This document shows, piece after piece, positions 15,623 through 23,761 of a stretch of 36,436 nucleotides of DNA (its first letter is position 1; every line of letters starts with the position of its first letter). The notes beneath the pieces were generated by a model. That model made no database searches and had not been told where the DNA came from. It worked only from the letters and a program-made list of their open reading frames with translations. The position numbers and the translations under genes were made by a program. This stretch comes from Streptomyces sp. 35G-GA-8 (lineage in GTDB: Bacteria; Actinomycetota; Actinomycetes; Streptomycetales; Streptomycetaceae), in NCBI RefSeq assembly GCF_023534745.1, contig NZ_JAMHJQ010000003.1, positions 636,357-672,792 of the forward strand. The letters run 5' to 3'.

Positions 15623-16941
15623 CGGCCACTGAGCCCGCCATCGGCAGCCTCTTCTCAGGAGTCGGCGGCCTGGACCTCGGCGTCACGGCAGCTCTCGGCG
15701 GACACGCCACCTGGCACGCCGAGACCGATCCCCACGCCACCCAGGTACTCGCCCGGCACTGGCCCCAGACCCCCAATCTGGGAGACGTACAAGCCATCGA
15801 CTGGCACCGAGTCGAACCGGTGTGCGTCCTCACGGCAGGATTCCCCTGCCAGGATCTTTCTGTCGCCGGACCGCGCATCGGGCTGGGCAGCGGCACACGC
15901 TCCGGCCTGTGGCGGCACGTCGTGACCGCCATCGATGCCCTCAACCCCTGTCTGGTGGTGATCGAGAATGTCCGCGGCCTGCTCTCCACCCGAGCCGGAA
16001 CCCACGCCCTTCGCCACCTGGAACCCTGCACGCGGTGTGTGGGAGACACCCCCGCTCAACCCCGTATGCGGTCACTGGGCGTGCTACTCGCGGACCTGGC
16101 CGCCCTCGGGTACGACGCGAACTGGACGTGCGTACGCGCCTCTGACGTCGGAGCCCCGCACCAACGGGCGAGAGTCTTTCTCACCGCCTGGCCCGCAGCG
16201 CCCGGCCAGCGAACCGTTGTTGAAGACCCCGACATCGAACCTGGGCAGCAACGGCGGCTCCCAGCACCCTGCCAAACGGAAGGCCGGAGGCCACGGACCC
16301 ACCTTGGCAGACGAGATCGAACACCTCCTGCCCACACCGAAGGCCAGCGACGGCACGAAGGGCTCACCGAAACAGAAGCACGGCGACGGCAGCCCCACCC
16401 TGGCCTCCACCGCGGCCACGCTTGCTGCTCGCTCCACACCGACCGAGGCATCCACAGGGCAGCAACCCGCCCCACCGCAGCACTCCGATACACACAAGAC
16501 TCTAGGCCGCAGTCCCACACCGGCGGACCAAACCAAGCACCTACTGCCCACCCCGACCTCGGCGGACGGGAACGACGGAGCCGGCACGAGCCCGAAACGC
16601 CAAGGCGGCATGAACCTGCGAACAGCCGTAACTCACCTGCCCACTGGTGGGGCCACTACCTGCCCGCCATCCGACGATGGGAACACGTCACCCAACGCCC
16701 CGCACCCATGCCCACCCAGCCCGGCACACGGCGGCTCTCGGCCGCATTCGTCGAATGGATGATGTCGCTCCCCAAGGGCTGGGTCACCGCCACCGAAGGC
16801 TTGTCCCGCGCCACCCAACTCCGCCTCCTCGGCAACAGCGTCGTTCCCCAGCAAGCCGCTCATGCCCTCGGCGTCCTGCTCCCCGACGGCATCCCGTCCC
16901 ATGCCCCGCCCGTGCTCCGGCACAGAGGTTGTTCGGGTTAG
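15619..16941 (+). CDS. DNA cytosine-5 methyltransferase, central region out of frame
   Basis: A 440-codon frame from GTG 15619, coupled to the previous stop by GTGA. Motif I is GSLFSGVGGLDLGV. Motif IV is GFPCQDLS with catalytic Cys77. Motif VI is IENVRG and motif VIII is QRARVF. The C-terminal FVEWMMSLPKGW and LRLLGNSVVPQQAA are motifs IX-X. Between about 16,200 and 16,635 this frame gives low-complexity Arg/Pro/His sequence. The +1 frame there instead encodes the linker I recall from Streptomyces and actinophage relatives (LLKTPTSNLGSNGGSQHP, then LLPTPKASDG twice in variant form). Two compensating indels appear to have moved this linker out of frame without creating a stop. Whether the product works depends on how dispensable the linker is. 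Confidence 0.8.
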   Translation: MTATEPAIGSLFSGVGGLDLGVTAALGGHATWHAETDPHATQVLARHWPQTPNLGDVQAIDWHRVEPVCVLTAGFPCQDLSVAGPRIGLGSGTRSGLWRHVVTAIDALNPCLVVIENVRGLLSTRAGTHALRHLEPCTRCVGDTPAQPRMRSLGVLLADLAALGYDANWTCVRASDVGAPHQRARVFLTAWPAAPGQRTVVEDPDIEPGQQRRLPAPCQTEGRRPRTHLGRRDRTPPAHTEGQRRHEGLTETEARRRQPHPGLHRGHACCSLHTDRGIHRAATRPTAALRYTQDSRPQSHTGGPNQAPTAHPDLGGRERRSRHEPETPRRHEPANSRNSPAHWWGHYLPAIRRWEHVTQRPAPMPTQPGTRRLSAAFVEWMMSLPKGWVTATEGLSRATQLRLLGNSVVPQQAAHALGVLLPDGIPSHAPPVLRHRGCSG

Positions 16942-17139
16942 AAGCCCTGACCACCTCACCCCACCTCAACCTGGCGGCAACAGTCGAGATCGAGCCCGCG
17001 AAGAGACGGCGAAGAAAGAGCGGCAAAAGTCGGGGACCCGGTGCGGGCGCTCCACCGGGTCCGCACCGCTCGGCTGCACTGTTCGCCCGGCCTGGCCGAA
17101 CCCGCACCCGTCCCGACCCGAGTGCAGAGGAGACCGCCG

Positions 17140-17244
17140 ATGAGTGGTGACGACACACCACCGGTGTACGAACGTGTCTGCCCGATCGCCCCGCCATCCA
17201 CCCGGCCGCATGCCTGCTTCCCTACCGGAAAGGACGCGAACTGA
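17140..17244 (+). CDS. Micro-ORF coupled to the excisionase gene
   Basis: A 34-codon frame (MSGDDTPPVYERVCPIAPPS and 14 more) with a strong GAGGAG site 7 bases before the ATG. Its TGA overlaps the excisionase ATG as TGATG, an arrangement that allows coupled translation. The protein has no recognisable domain. It may serve only as a translational lead for the next gene. Confidence 0.4.
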   Translation: MSGDDTPPVYERVCPIAPPSTRPHACFPTGKDAN

Positions 17245-17702
17245 TGGCCACGATGCGTCAAGCCGCCTCCCTGGAAGCGGTCCTGACCGGAACCGGAACC
17301 GGAACCGCCACACCGCTGAAACAGCCCCCCTCCCGGCCCCCACGCCGCACGCCATCGACGACGCCCACTTCCCACCCCTGCGCCAAACTCGTCACCGACT
17401 CCGTGAGCGAGCCGAAATGTCTCTCCCGCCCGGACGAGCCATCGCCCACGGCCGGGACGGCGCTCGAAACAGCCCCAGCGGTCATCCCGGATCGCCAGCC
17501 GGGCGGCGGGGGAGAGGAGGCGCTGCGTCTCTACACCGCCGACCAGGCGGCCCAGCTGCTCCAGATCCCGGTGTCCTGGCTGCGGAAGAAGGCCACGGCC
17601 CACGCGGTGCCGCATACGAGGATCGGCCGTCATCTCCGCTTCTCTGCCAGTGACCTGAAGTCCATCATCCGTACCGGAGCCCAGGCTTCCCACAGCGGTT
17701 GA
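17244..17702 (+). CDS. Excisionase-like MerR/Xis HTH protein
   Basis: 152 residues. Residues 1-90 are a disordered Pro/Thr/Ser region. Residues 92-145 form the excisionase-type winged helix: LYTADQAAQLLQIPVSWLRK, then HTRIGRHLRFSASDLKSIIR. This helix-turn-helix with an Arg-rich wing is standard in actinobacterial excisionases beside tyrosine integrases. Its AAAGGA site overlaps the end of the micro-ORF. It is followed after 142 bp by the integrase gene. It probably bends the attachment-site arms to favour excision. Confidence 0.8.
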   Translation: MATMRQAASLEAVLTGTGTGTATPLKQPPSRPPRRTPSTTPTSHPCAKLVTDSVSEPKCLSRPDEPSPTAGTALETAPAVIPDRQPGGGGEEALRLYTADQAAQLLQIPVSWLRKKATAHAVPHTRIGRHLRFSASDLKSIIRTGAQASHSG

Positions 17703-17844
17703 AAGGTCTTGCCGTCACGGCCCTGCCGGGCTTGCGCTCTTCACCGAGCGGGAGCGTCCATGGACCCGGCCCACCACCCCCCGCCCCGTCGGGGGTTACG
17801 CGGCCCTGTCCCATCCACTGTCTGATCTTCACGGAGGCATTGCC

Positions 17845-19071
17845 ATGGCCTGGGTTGAACGACGAGGCACGCGCTGGCGTGTCCGCTACTGGAACGAGAA
17901 CGGCACAGCCGCTACCGCCGCCACCTTCGACAACGAGACCGAAGCACGCACCCACGCCGACACTCTCACCACGACCACCAAAGCCACCGCGGATGCCACC
18001 TCCGCGGTCCCGCCCGAAGCACCTTCCTGCCCGCTGCCGCCCGCCACGGCGTCCAGCGATCCGCTCCCGGAGCCAGACACCTGGACGGGCCCGCGCCCCG
18101 TGCGGCAGGAAACCTTCGAGGCGTGGGCCCTGCGCTGGTGGGAAACGATCGAGGTCGGCCCCAACACGGCCGCCGGCTACCGCAGCCTCTTCGACAACCA
18201 CCTCCGCCCCCGCTGGGGCCACCTCCAGCTGAACGACATCACCCCCACCGCCGTTACCCTGTGGTTCAAACAGCTCCGCGACACCTACAAGCCCACCACC
18301 GTCGCCGCGATCGGCAAGCTCTTCTCCCTCATCCTCTCCGCTGCCGTACGGGAGCGCCTGATCCCCGCCAACCCCGTCCGCATCCCCCGCTCCCGAGGCC
18401 GCATCCGCCGCGACGAAATCGCCTGGGCCGACGAACACCAGGTCCTGGCCATCGCCCGCCGCAGCACCCACCTCGGCAACACCAACCTTGGCCTGCTGAT
18501 CATCACCGCCGCCTACACCGGCATGCGCTGGGGCGAACTCGCCGCCCTGCGCCGCGACGCTGTCACCGCCGACGCCACCGCCCTGATCGTCCACCCCGAC
18601 CACGGCGCACTCCACGAGATCAACGGCCACCACTCCTACGGCCCGCCCAAGACCGCAGCCTCCGACCGCACCATCACCCTCCCACCCTTCCTCACCGACC
18701 TCATCACCCAGAACCTGCGCTCCCACCAGCGCGACCACGTCTTCACCACCGTCACCGGCCGCCTCCTGCGACGCTCGGTCATGCAACGCCGCTACTGGGC
18801 CCCCGCCGTGAACGGCACCACCCTCACTGACAACACCGTCTGGAAACCGATCAAGCCCGGCCTGACCTTCCACGGCCTACGTCACTCCCACAAGACCTGG
18901 CTCATCGAAGACGGCATCCCAGACGTCGCCCAGGCCCGCCGCCTCGGCCACACGCTCCCCAACCAGATCGACGACATCTACTCCCACGTCGCCACCAAAC
19001 TCAACGACCGCATCCTCGAAGCCCTCGAAAGCCGCTGGCACCGCTCTGTGGAGGCAGCCCGGCGAATGTGA
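17845..19071 (+). CDS. Tyrosine site-specific integrase
   Basis: A 408-residue recombinase. The N-terminal arm-binding region (MAWVERRGTRWRVRYW, then FDNETEA) is joined by a Pro/Thr linker to a SAM-like core-binding domain (residues about 90-180, FEAWALRWWETIEVGPNTAA). The catalytic domain has Arg228 (TGMRWGEL), Lys269 (PPKTAASDR), His343 and Arg346 (HGLRH), His369 (LGHTL) and the nucleophile Tyr379 (DDIYSH). All active-site residues are present. It is the last intact gene of the element, so the attachment site should lie close downstream. No tRNA gene is visible there. Confidence 0.93.
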   Translation: MAWVERRGTRWRVRYWNENGTAATAATFDNETEARTHADTLTTTTKATADATSAVPPEAPSCPLPPATASSDPLPEPDTWTGPRPVRQETFEAWALRWWETIEVGPNTAAGYRSLFDNHLRPRWGHLQLNDITPTAVTLWFKQLRDTYKPTTVAAIGKLFSLILSAAVRERLIPANPVRIPRSRGRIRRDEIAWADEHQVLAIARRSTHLGNTNLGLLIITAAYTGMRWGELAALRRDAVTADATALIVHPDHGALHEINGHHSYGPPKTAASDRTITLPPFLTDLITQNLRSHQRDHVFTTVTGRLLRRSVMQRRYWAPAVNGTTLTDNTVWKPIKPGLTFHGLRHSHKTWLIEDGIPDVAQARRLGHTLPNQIDDIYSHVATKLNDRILEALESRWHRSVEAARRM

Positions 19072-19195
19072 CGCACAGCCCGGCGCCCCGGCTGAACGCA
19101 GAGCGTCGCCATCTGATCCGCCCCCGCCGGGGTGAGTGCGGTTGCTCCGCAAAAGCGGTGGAACGGATCTTCACACACTCCAGATGAGTCGGTCG

Positions 19196-19402
19196 GACCG
19201 CGGCAAGGAATGCGCGGTCCGCCGTGGTGGCCCGCATATTGTCGATCTGCCGCTGCAGGGCGGACAACTGGTGACGCAGCGTCAGTATCTCGATTTCCTT
19301 GTCCACGTCGCTCATCGGCAGCATTCGCATGAGAGCGAACACGATCGAGACGGCGCGGTAGGGCAGTCTCAACAGCACGATCGACCAGCTTGACACGCCC
19401 AC
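19196..19402 (-). pseudogene. N-terminal fragment of an integrase-core transposase
   Basis: The first 69 codons (SWSIVLLRLPYRAVSIVFAL, LPMSDVDKEIEILTLRHQLS, DRAFLAAV) match the start of a common actinobacterial integrase-core transposase that continues into LLHRLPRDxLRRLRLLVRPDT. Here the similarity stops abruptly after FLAAV at about 19,196, and unrelated sequence runs towards the integrase gene. The catalytic domain is absent, so it is dead. The break could be the junction where the element inserted. Confidence 0.65.
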
Positions 19403-19443
19403 CAGGCGATCACCGCCGTTCGCGAGAATCTACACGGCGCAGG

Positions 19444-19870
19444 CTATAAATGGGGTCTTCGACACCCACAAGGACAGTCCGGTGGCGTTGAGCCGAGATG
19501 CGGGGGCGGACGGCCGGGGGAGCGGCGGCGCCTGGCTACCCGAGGCCAAACAGATCCGAGCCGAGCATCTCCCGTCCCGCCTTGACGAGATCCTCCCATA
19601 GCCTGCCCGGCCAGGCCGTGCGCGGTCCGCAGCCCACTGTGGACATCGTTCCGTTCGGCCTCCTCCAGGGTGATGAGCCGCTGTGTCTCGGTGGCGCCGA
19701 CATCACGCAGGGCGGCGTTCAGTTGCTCATGCAGCGGCTCGCGCATCCCAGTCGGCTGCGTCCAGATGTGCTGTCACCAGTCCATTCAGTATCAAACGGG
19801 CCGCCGTCTGTGACGGGTGCGGAAGCCCGTCGGGGTCGCGAGAGATGACTACCGTATTGAACGCTTCGCC
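19444..19870 (-). pseudogene. Frameshifted remnant of an unknown protein
   Basis: Two minus-strand frames with coding-like codon use join near 19,745: RDPDGLPHPSQTAARLILNG and LVTAHLDAADWDAR in one, EPLHEQLNAALRDVGATETQ and RLITLEEAERNDVHSGLRTA in the other. The joined product is helical and acidic, with no family I can name. Coding character fades below about 19,590. Confidence 0.35.
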
Positions 19871-19980
19871 CGAGGCCTGTGCTCCGTGCGTCAAGCCGCC
19901 GTTCGTAGCGCCCGCAACGCACGTACTGCACATGGGTGGCTCGCCCGAAATGCGCTTGGGGGCGGCTGACCTACGTAAAC

Positions 19981-20027
19981 TTCCACATGTTTTTGGTTCC
20001 ACATGTTTCCACGATGCACCATGTGGA
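19981..20027. repeat. Repeated CCACATG words in a low-GC patch
   Basis: TTCCACATGTTT occurs at 19981-19992 and again at 19997-20008, 16 bp apart. An inverted copy, CCATGTGGA, follows at 20019. The surrounding few hundred bases are clearly lower in GC than the rest. It could be a binding array of the element or of an older insertion. Confidence 0.4.
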
Positions 20028-20029
20028 GT

Positions 20030-20590
20030 GCGTTGCCATCCTTGAACCGGTCGCAAAGGGCGCCTGACCTGCTGTTTCGTGCGTTGCGGGCGATATCTTG
20101 ACGCTGGAATGACGCTCGTTTTGATGGGGTGTCAGGCGAACTGTTGGGCAGGTCAGGCCCTTTTCGTTGGTGTATATCGATGGGGCGAGGGCGGGCGACG
20201 TTCTGCGCGGAGCGGCTGGTTCTTGGTGATCACTTGTCCCGGAAGAGACCAGCCAATTCCGTGACCTGCTGCTATGTGCGACGGAGGGGGTCCTGACCTG
20301 TATGAATGACCTTTTGACTGTTTCGCACTCATGCTGCTTGATACGGCTGGAAGTCCCAGAAAAGTCCCAGGAGATTCCAACCGTCTGCGGCCACTCTTTC
20401 GGCTTTATACGGAGTAGGGGGCTGGCGTGTGGGATGGTGACGGTGCGTCGATGGTCCGCCTTTGAGTGAACGCATCGTGTGCTTCTCCAACGGCTCGCGG
20501 TCGGGGAAGATGCCGCGACCTGGACGCCGGGGGACTGGCGGTCGGCCTGTGCCCTGCGTGAATGCGGGCTCTGGCATTCAGCAGGCGTCT
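20030..20590. other. Low-GC stretch without a recognisable gene
   Basis: About 560 bp in which neither strand has convincing codon bias. It holds a direct repeat, AAGTCCCAG, at 20351-20359 and 20362-20370, 11 bp apart (one helical turn). I see no tRNA, promoter or terminator I would assert. Confidence 0.35.
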
Positions 20591-20907
20591 CGCTGGCGCC
20601 CTGGTGATAAGGCCGGGGGAGGACGAGTACGGCGGTGGTCTCGTTCGTCCCCGTCCGCCACGCGGAGGTGATGCCAGTGCCGGCCAGCCGGGTCAGCCGC
20701 TGTCGCTGTTCGCCGGGGTGCGTTCTGCGGGCCACGGCGGTCTGGAACTGCCCGGTGTGGGGACGGCTCAGGGTGTCGGCGGTGAGGAGGTGTCCCGTGG
20801 CGTTGTCGTCGCGGAGCAGTGTGTCGATGTCCGTGTGGCGCTGTGACTGCCCCTGGCGTGCGCGGGTCGACGCCGAGCGCGGCGGAGAGTTCGCTCAGGG
20901 CGCGCAT
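20590..20907 (-). pseudogene. Frameshifted second gene of a decayed two-gene unit
   Basis: An ATG at 20907 overlaps the upstream remnant's stop (TAATG) and begins MRALSELSAALGVDPRTP. After a GGGG run near 20,850 the coding-like frame changes and continues SQRHTDIDTLLRDDNATGHL, then HTGQFQTAVARRTHPGEQRQ and RLTRLAGTGITSAWRTG, with strong G/C third positions. The family is unknown, and the true 3' end is unclear. Confidence 0.4.
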
Positions 20908-21243
20908 TACGCGTCGGCCTGGCTGAGGCGGGCCAGGACGGCGGCCTCGCCGCTCGGTGCCATCGGGGCGGTGAAGTCCTCCCAGACGAACCGCAGACCC
21001 GTTCTTATGGCGTCGGGGACAGCGGATGCCGGTACGTTCTGTTCGGCTCTGCGGCGGCCGAGCGCGTGTGCTTTCTCCCGGCCGAGTTCGGCGATGCCCG
21101 CAAGATGCTGATAGGGGGGCGAGGTTCTCGCGTGATGCCTCGACGATGTCCGGCTCCGCAGCCACGACAACGGAGTTGAGCTTCGGTGTCCGCTCCACGA
21201 TGCGCTGGACGAGGATCTTTGCGAGGGTTTCGACGTGCAGCAA
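20907..21243 (-). pseudogene. Unknown protein disrupted by one extra base in a C6 run
   Basis: The frame from TTG 21243 reads LHVETLAKILVQRIVERTPK, then VVVAAEPDIVEASRENLAP. It then goes out of frame at the run of six G (plus strand) around 21,113-21,118. Removing one base restores YQHLAGIAELGREKAHALGR and IRTGLRFVWEDFTAPMAPSG to the stop at 20907. An in-frame stop lies a few codons above the TTG, so the 5' end may also be lost. I recognise no family. Confidence 0.5.
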
Positions 21244-21437
21244 GGGCGCTTTGCTGCAGGCGGTGAGTGCCGGCTAGGGCTTCGTCGCGGCGGCCGGAGC
21301 GTCCACTCGTTCCGGCCGGTGTTCATCGTTCACCGCGTGCACGCCTTGTTCCCGTCGTCCCTGGTGATCTTGTGATGGCCGCGGACCGCCCGCCGAGTTG
21401 ACGCCGCGGTCCCTGCCCCGCGGCGGCAGGCGCCGTC

Positions 21438-22646
21438 TCAGGCGGTGCGGGCCAGTGTGGTGTCCAGCCAGTCGAACATCGTCTGGTGGGCGCGGCCCAT
21501 CGCACCCATATGGCAGTGCTCGCCGGCGCCCTCGGCCTCGGTGAGGGTGACCAAGGTCGTGGCTGCGTTGCTGAGGGCCTTCTGCACTTCGTCCGGCTGT
21601 CCTTTGAGGAACTGGTCGTTCTCCGCATCCATGATCAGTGTGGGTGCGGTGATCTCGTCCGCGATCCCGTTCAGGGTGTAGGCGCGGGTCTTGCGGACCA
21701 GATCCGCGTAGGAGGTGGTGCCCATGGCCCATGCCCCGTTGCGCAGCGCCCAGCGGATCTGGGTGCTGGTCCGGGTGAGCAGGTGCAATACGGGGTCGGC
21801 GACGTCGTCCCGCTCCTCGTCGATCCAGCCGGCCAGGGCGGGCGGCAGGACGCCGGCGAACGCCTGGTGGAAGTCGTGGATGCCGTCGTCGAGGATCAGC
21901 GCCGCGACACGGTGCTCGAACGCCGCGGCGCGCGCGACGAGGTAGCCGCCGAGGCTGTAGCCGAACAGCACGATCCGTGAAGTGTCGACCTCGGGACGGC
22001 CGACGGCGAAGTCGAGGACGGGAGTCACCACGGCTTCCCAGTCCGGCCGGAACACGAGCTTCTGACCGCGCAGGACGGAGCCCTGGCCGGGCCCGTCGTA
22101 GGCGAGGACGTTGTATCCGCGCCGGAGCGCCGCCGCGGCGACGGCGAAGTACGCCTCCTCCAGCGTGGAGTCGTAGCCGCTGGTGTACACCACGGTCGGG
22201 CGCGGAGTGCCGGAGCCGTCGGCGAGGAAGAGGTATCCGGGCAGGTAGGTGTCCTGGTAGGGGATCCGCACGGCCTCCACCGGGGCGTCCAGCAACTCGG
22301 CCGCCGCGGCGAAGGTGTCGTGGGAGAGCGCCGACAGCCGGGCGACCTCGGGATCGTCGGCAGGGTTCTCCCGGAGGAAGAACTCGGCCGTGCGGTAGTA
22401 GTTCGAGGCCCGCAGCAGGGCCTCGCGCGCACTGACCCGGTGGCCGGCTGCACGGGCGGCTTCACCGATGGTCTGCACGCGCTCGGCTGTCGCCTTCCAC
22501 TCCCGGTGCCAGCTCGATTCGTCGCCCTCCGTGATGGCGCGTGCGGTCACGAGGATCTCGCCCAGATCGGCCCCGCCGTAGTTGGCGAAGCCCGCCGCAC
22601 GCAGGGTCTCGAAGGAGAACGACTCGTCATCGAAGAGGAACTTCAT
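21438..22646 (-). CDS. Alpha/beta hydrolase with N-terminal helical extension
   Basis: A 402-residue cytoplasmic hydrolase starting at ATG 22646, with GAGGG 6 bases upstream. Residues 1-120 are helical (HREWKATAERVQTIGEAARA, REALLRASNYYRTAEFFLRE), as in the FrsA / 2,6-dihydropseudooxynicotine hydrolase group. The nucleophile is Ser231 in GYSLGGY. The acid is Asp340 or Asp344 (MDAENDQ) and the base His377 or His379 (GEHCHMG). YDGPGQGSVLRGQ supplies the oxyanion-hole region. It is divergent from a TetR gene 100 bp away, with twin operators between, so it is probably induced by that regulator's ligand. A C-C bond or ester hydrolase is likely; the substrate is unknown. Confidence 0.82.
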   Translation of the reverse strand: MKFLFDDESFSFETLRAAGFANYGGADLGEILVTARAITEGDESSWHREWKATAERVQTIGEAARAAGHRVSAREALLRASNYYRTAEFFLRENPADDPEVARLSALSHDTFAAAAELLDAPVEAVRIPYQDTYLPGYLFLADGSGTPRPTVVYTSGYDSTLEEAYFAVAAAALRRGYNVLAYDGPGQGSVLRGQKLVFRPDWEAVVTPVLDFAVGRPEVDTSRIVLFGYSLGGYLVARAAAFEHRVAALILDDGIHDFHQAFAGVLPPALAGWIDEERDDVADPVLHLLTRTSTQIRWALRNGAWAMGTTSYADLVRKTRAYTLNGIADEITAPTLIMDAENDQFLKGQPDEVQKALSNAATTLVTLTEAEGAGEHCHMGAMGRAHQTMFDWLDTTLARTA

Positions 22647-22662
22647 TATGACCCTCACAGTC

Positions 22663-22731
22663 GAGACGGATCCGTTCCGTCTCGGCATCTACCTTAGGAG
22701 ATACCCAGCCGAGACGCAACCGTTCCGTTCC
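22663..22731. promoter_or_regulatory. Twin TetR-type operators between hydrolase and TetR genes
   Basis: Site 1 (22663-22683) is an exact palindrome, GAGACGGA-N5-TCCGTCTC. Site 2 (22711-22731) matches it at 17 of 21 positions, in the same orientation and 48 bp further on. One lies near each divergent start (22646 leftward, 22747 rightward). The pattern fits autoregulation by the adjacent TetR protein and co-repression of the hydrolase. Confidence 0.75.
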
Positions 22732-22746
22732 GTGTAGGGTGAGGGA

Positions 22747-23352
22747 ATGGACAGCACTGCCGAAACGGCCTCACGGCGCCGCCCCGGTGGCCCGGTACTC
22801 CAGGACGAGGTCACCGACGCTCTGCGTACGGCCTACTTCCAGGAACTCGCCGCCGTTGGCTACGGCAAGCTGTCGCTGGAGGCGATCGCCCGCCGGGCGG
22901 GTACCGGCAAGGCGGCCATCTACCGCCGCTGGGCCTCGAAACAGGCGATGACCGTGGAACTGGTCTCGCGGGTCGCCGTCGAAGCCGTGGGCGTGCCCGA
23001 CACGGGCAGTCTCCTCGGCGATGTGACCGGCTTCGTCCGCGACTCGCTGACCGTGCTGAGCAACCCGCTCGTCTCTCGCATCGGCCCTGACCTGCTGGCC
23101 GAGGTCGCCCGAAACGGCGAACTCGCCGAAACACTGTTGGCCCGCGTCCGTGACGCACGCCGCGAGAGTGCCGCACAGATCATTCACAGGGGCGTCGAAC
23201 GCGGGGAATTGCCCGCCGACACGGACATCGAACTCAATCTGGACTTTCTCGCGGGTCCCGTCTACTGGCGCTCGGTCGTCATCAGGACCCCAGTGGACGA
23301 GGGCTACGTCGACCGGGTCGCGGCCAAGATCGTCGCGGCTATGGAGGCGTGA
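22747..23352 (+). CDS. TetR/AcrR-family regulator
   Basis: 201 residues, with GAGGG before ATG 22747. The N-terminal HTH is at about 25-70: ALRTAYFQELAAVGYGKLSL, EAIARRAGTGKAAIYRRWAS, KQAMTVELV. The ligand domain (about 75-195) resembles the TetR C-terminal type with LLAEVARNGELAETLLARVR and FLAGPVYWRSVVI. It probably represses itself and the divergent hydrolase through the sites at 22663-22731. The ligand is unknown. Confidence 0.88.
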   Translation: MDSTAETASRRRPGGPVLQDEVTDALRTAYFQELAAVGYGKLSLEAIARRAGTGKAAIYRRWASKQAMTVELVSRVAVEAVGVPDTGSLLGDVTGFVRDSLTVLSNPLVSRIGPDLLAEVARNGELAETLLARVRDARRESAAQIIHRGVERGELPADTDIELNLDFLAGPVYWRSVVIRTPVDEGYVDRVAAKIVAAMEA

Positions 23353-23761
23353 GGCGGGCCCTCCCCCTCGTACCAGCCGCGCTGCGCCAGCCCTTACCTA
23401 CCTGTTCCCCCCTGGTCCTGCCTGCCCGCGCCTGCCACTGGTCCTGTCCTGAACCAGACGGCCAGGGTGTTCAGCAGGGAAGCGGCGTTGGGCAGGTCGA
23501 GGCCCGGCCTCAGTGAGATTCGGGATTCCGTGACGGGACATGCCGTGGGTTCCTGTCCCTAGAACGAGACACCGGATACGCCTCGGGGCGGCACGGCCGG
23601 GGGCCGTGCGCGCTCTGTGTACAGCGACAGGGTGTCCGCGATGTCGGTGTACGGGACGCTGATGCCGACCCGACCGCCGGAGACCTCCGGCGCGCGAAAC
23701 CGCATTCGACGCCCGGAGCGGACGGCCTGACCTCCCGGGCGGGCTCGACGGCGAGCGGTCC
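23353..23761. other. Intergenic region with possible gene fragment
   Basis: About 409 bp between two convergent TetR genes. On the minus strand, 23559-23700 has coding-like codon use and ends in a TAG: RFRAPEVSGGRVGISVPYTD, then IADTLSLYTERARPP. This could be the C-terminal end of a lost gene. The rest shows nothing I can support. Confidence 0.3.

Noticed and set aside
13726-16941. A 1,071-codon open frame on the plus strand
   Set aside because: Only the part from 15619 is a real gene. The first 630 codons are Arg/Pro/His-rich shadow of the two preceding methyltransferase-type genes in another frame.
17665-18873. A 402-codon minus-strand frame opposite the integrase
   Set aside because: Antisense shadow; the integrase on the other strand has all catalytic residues.
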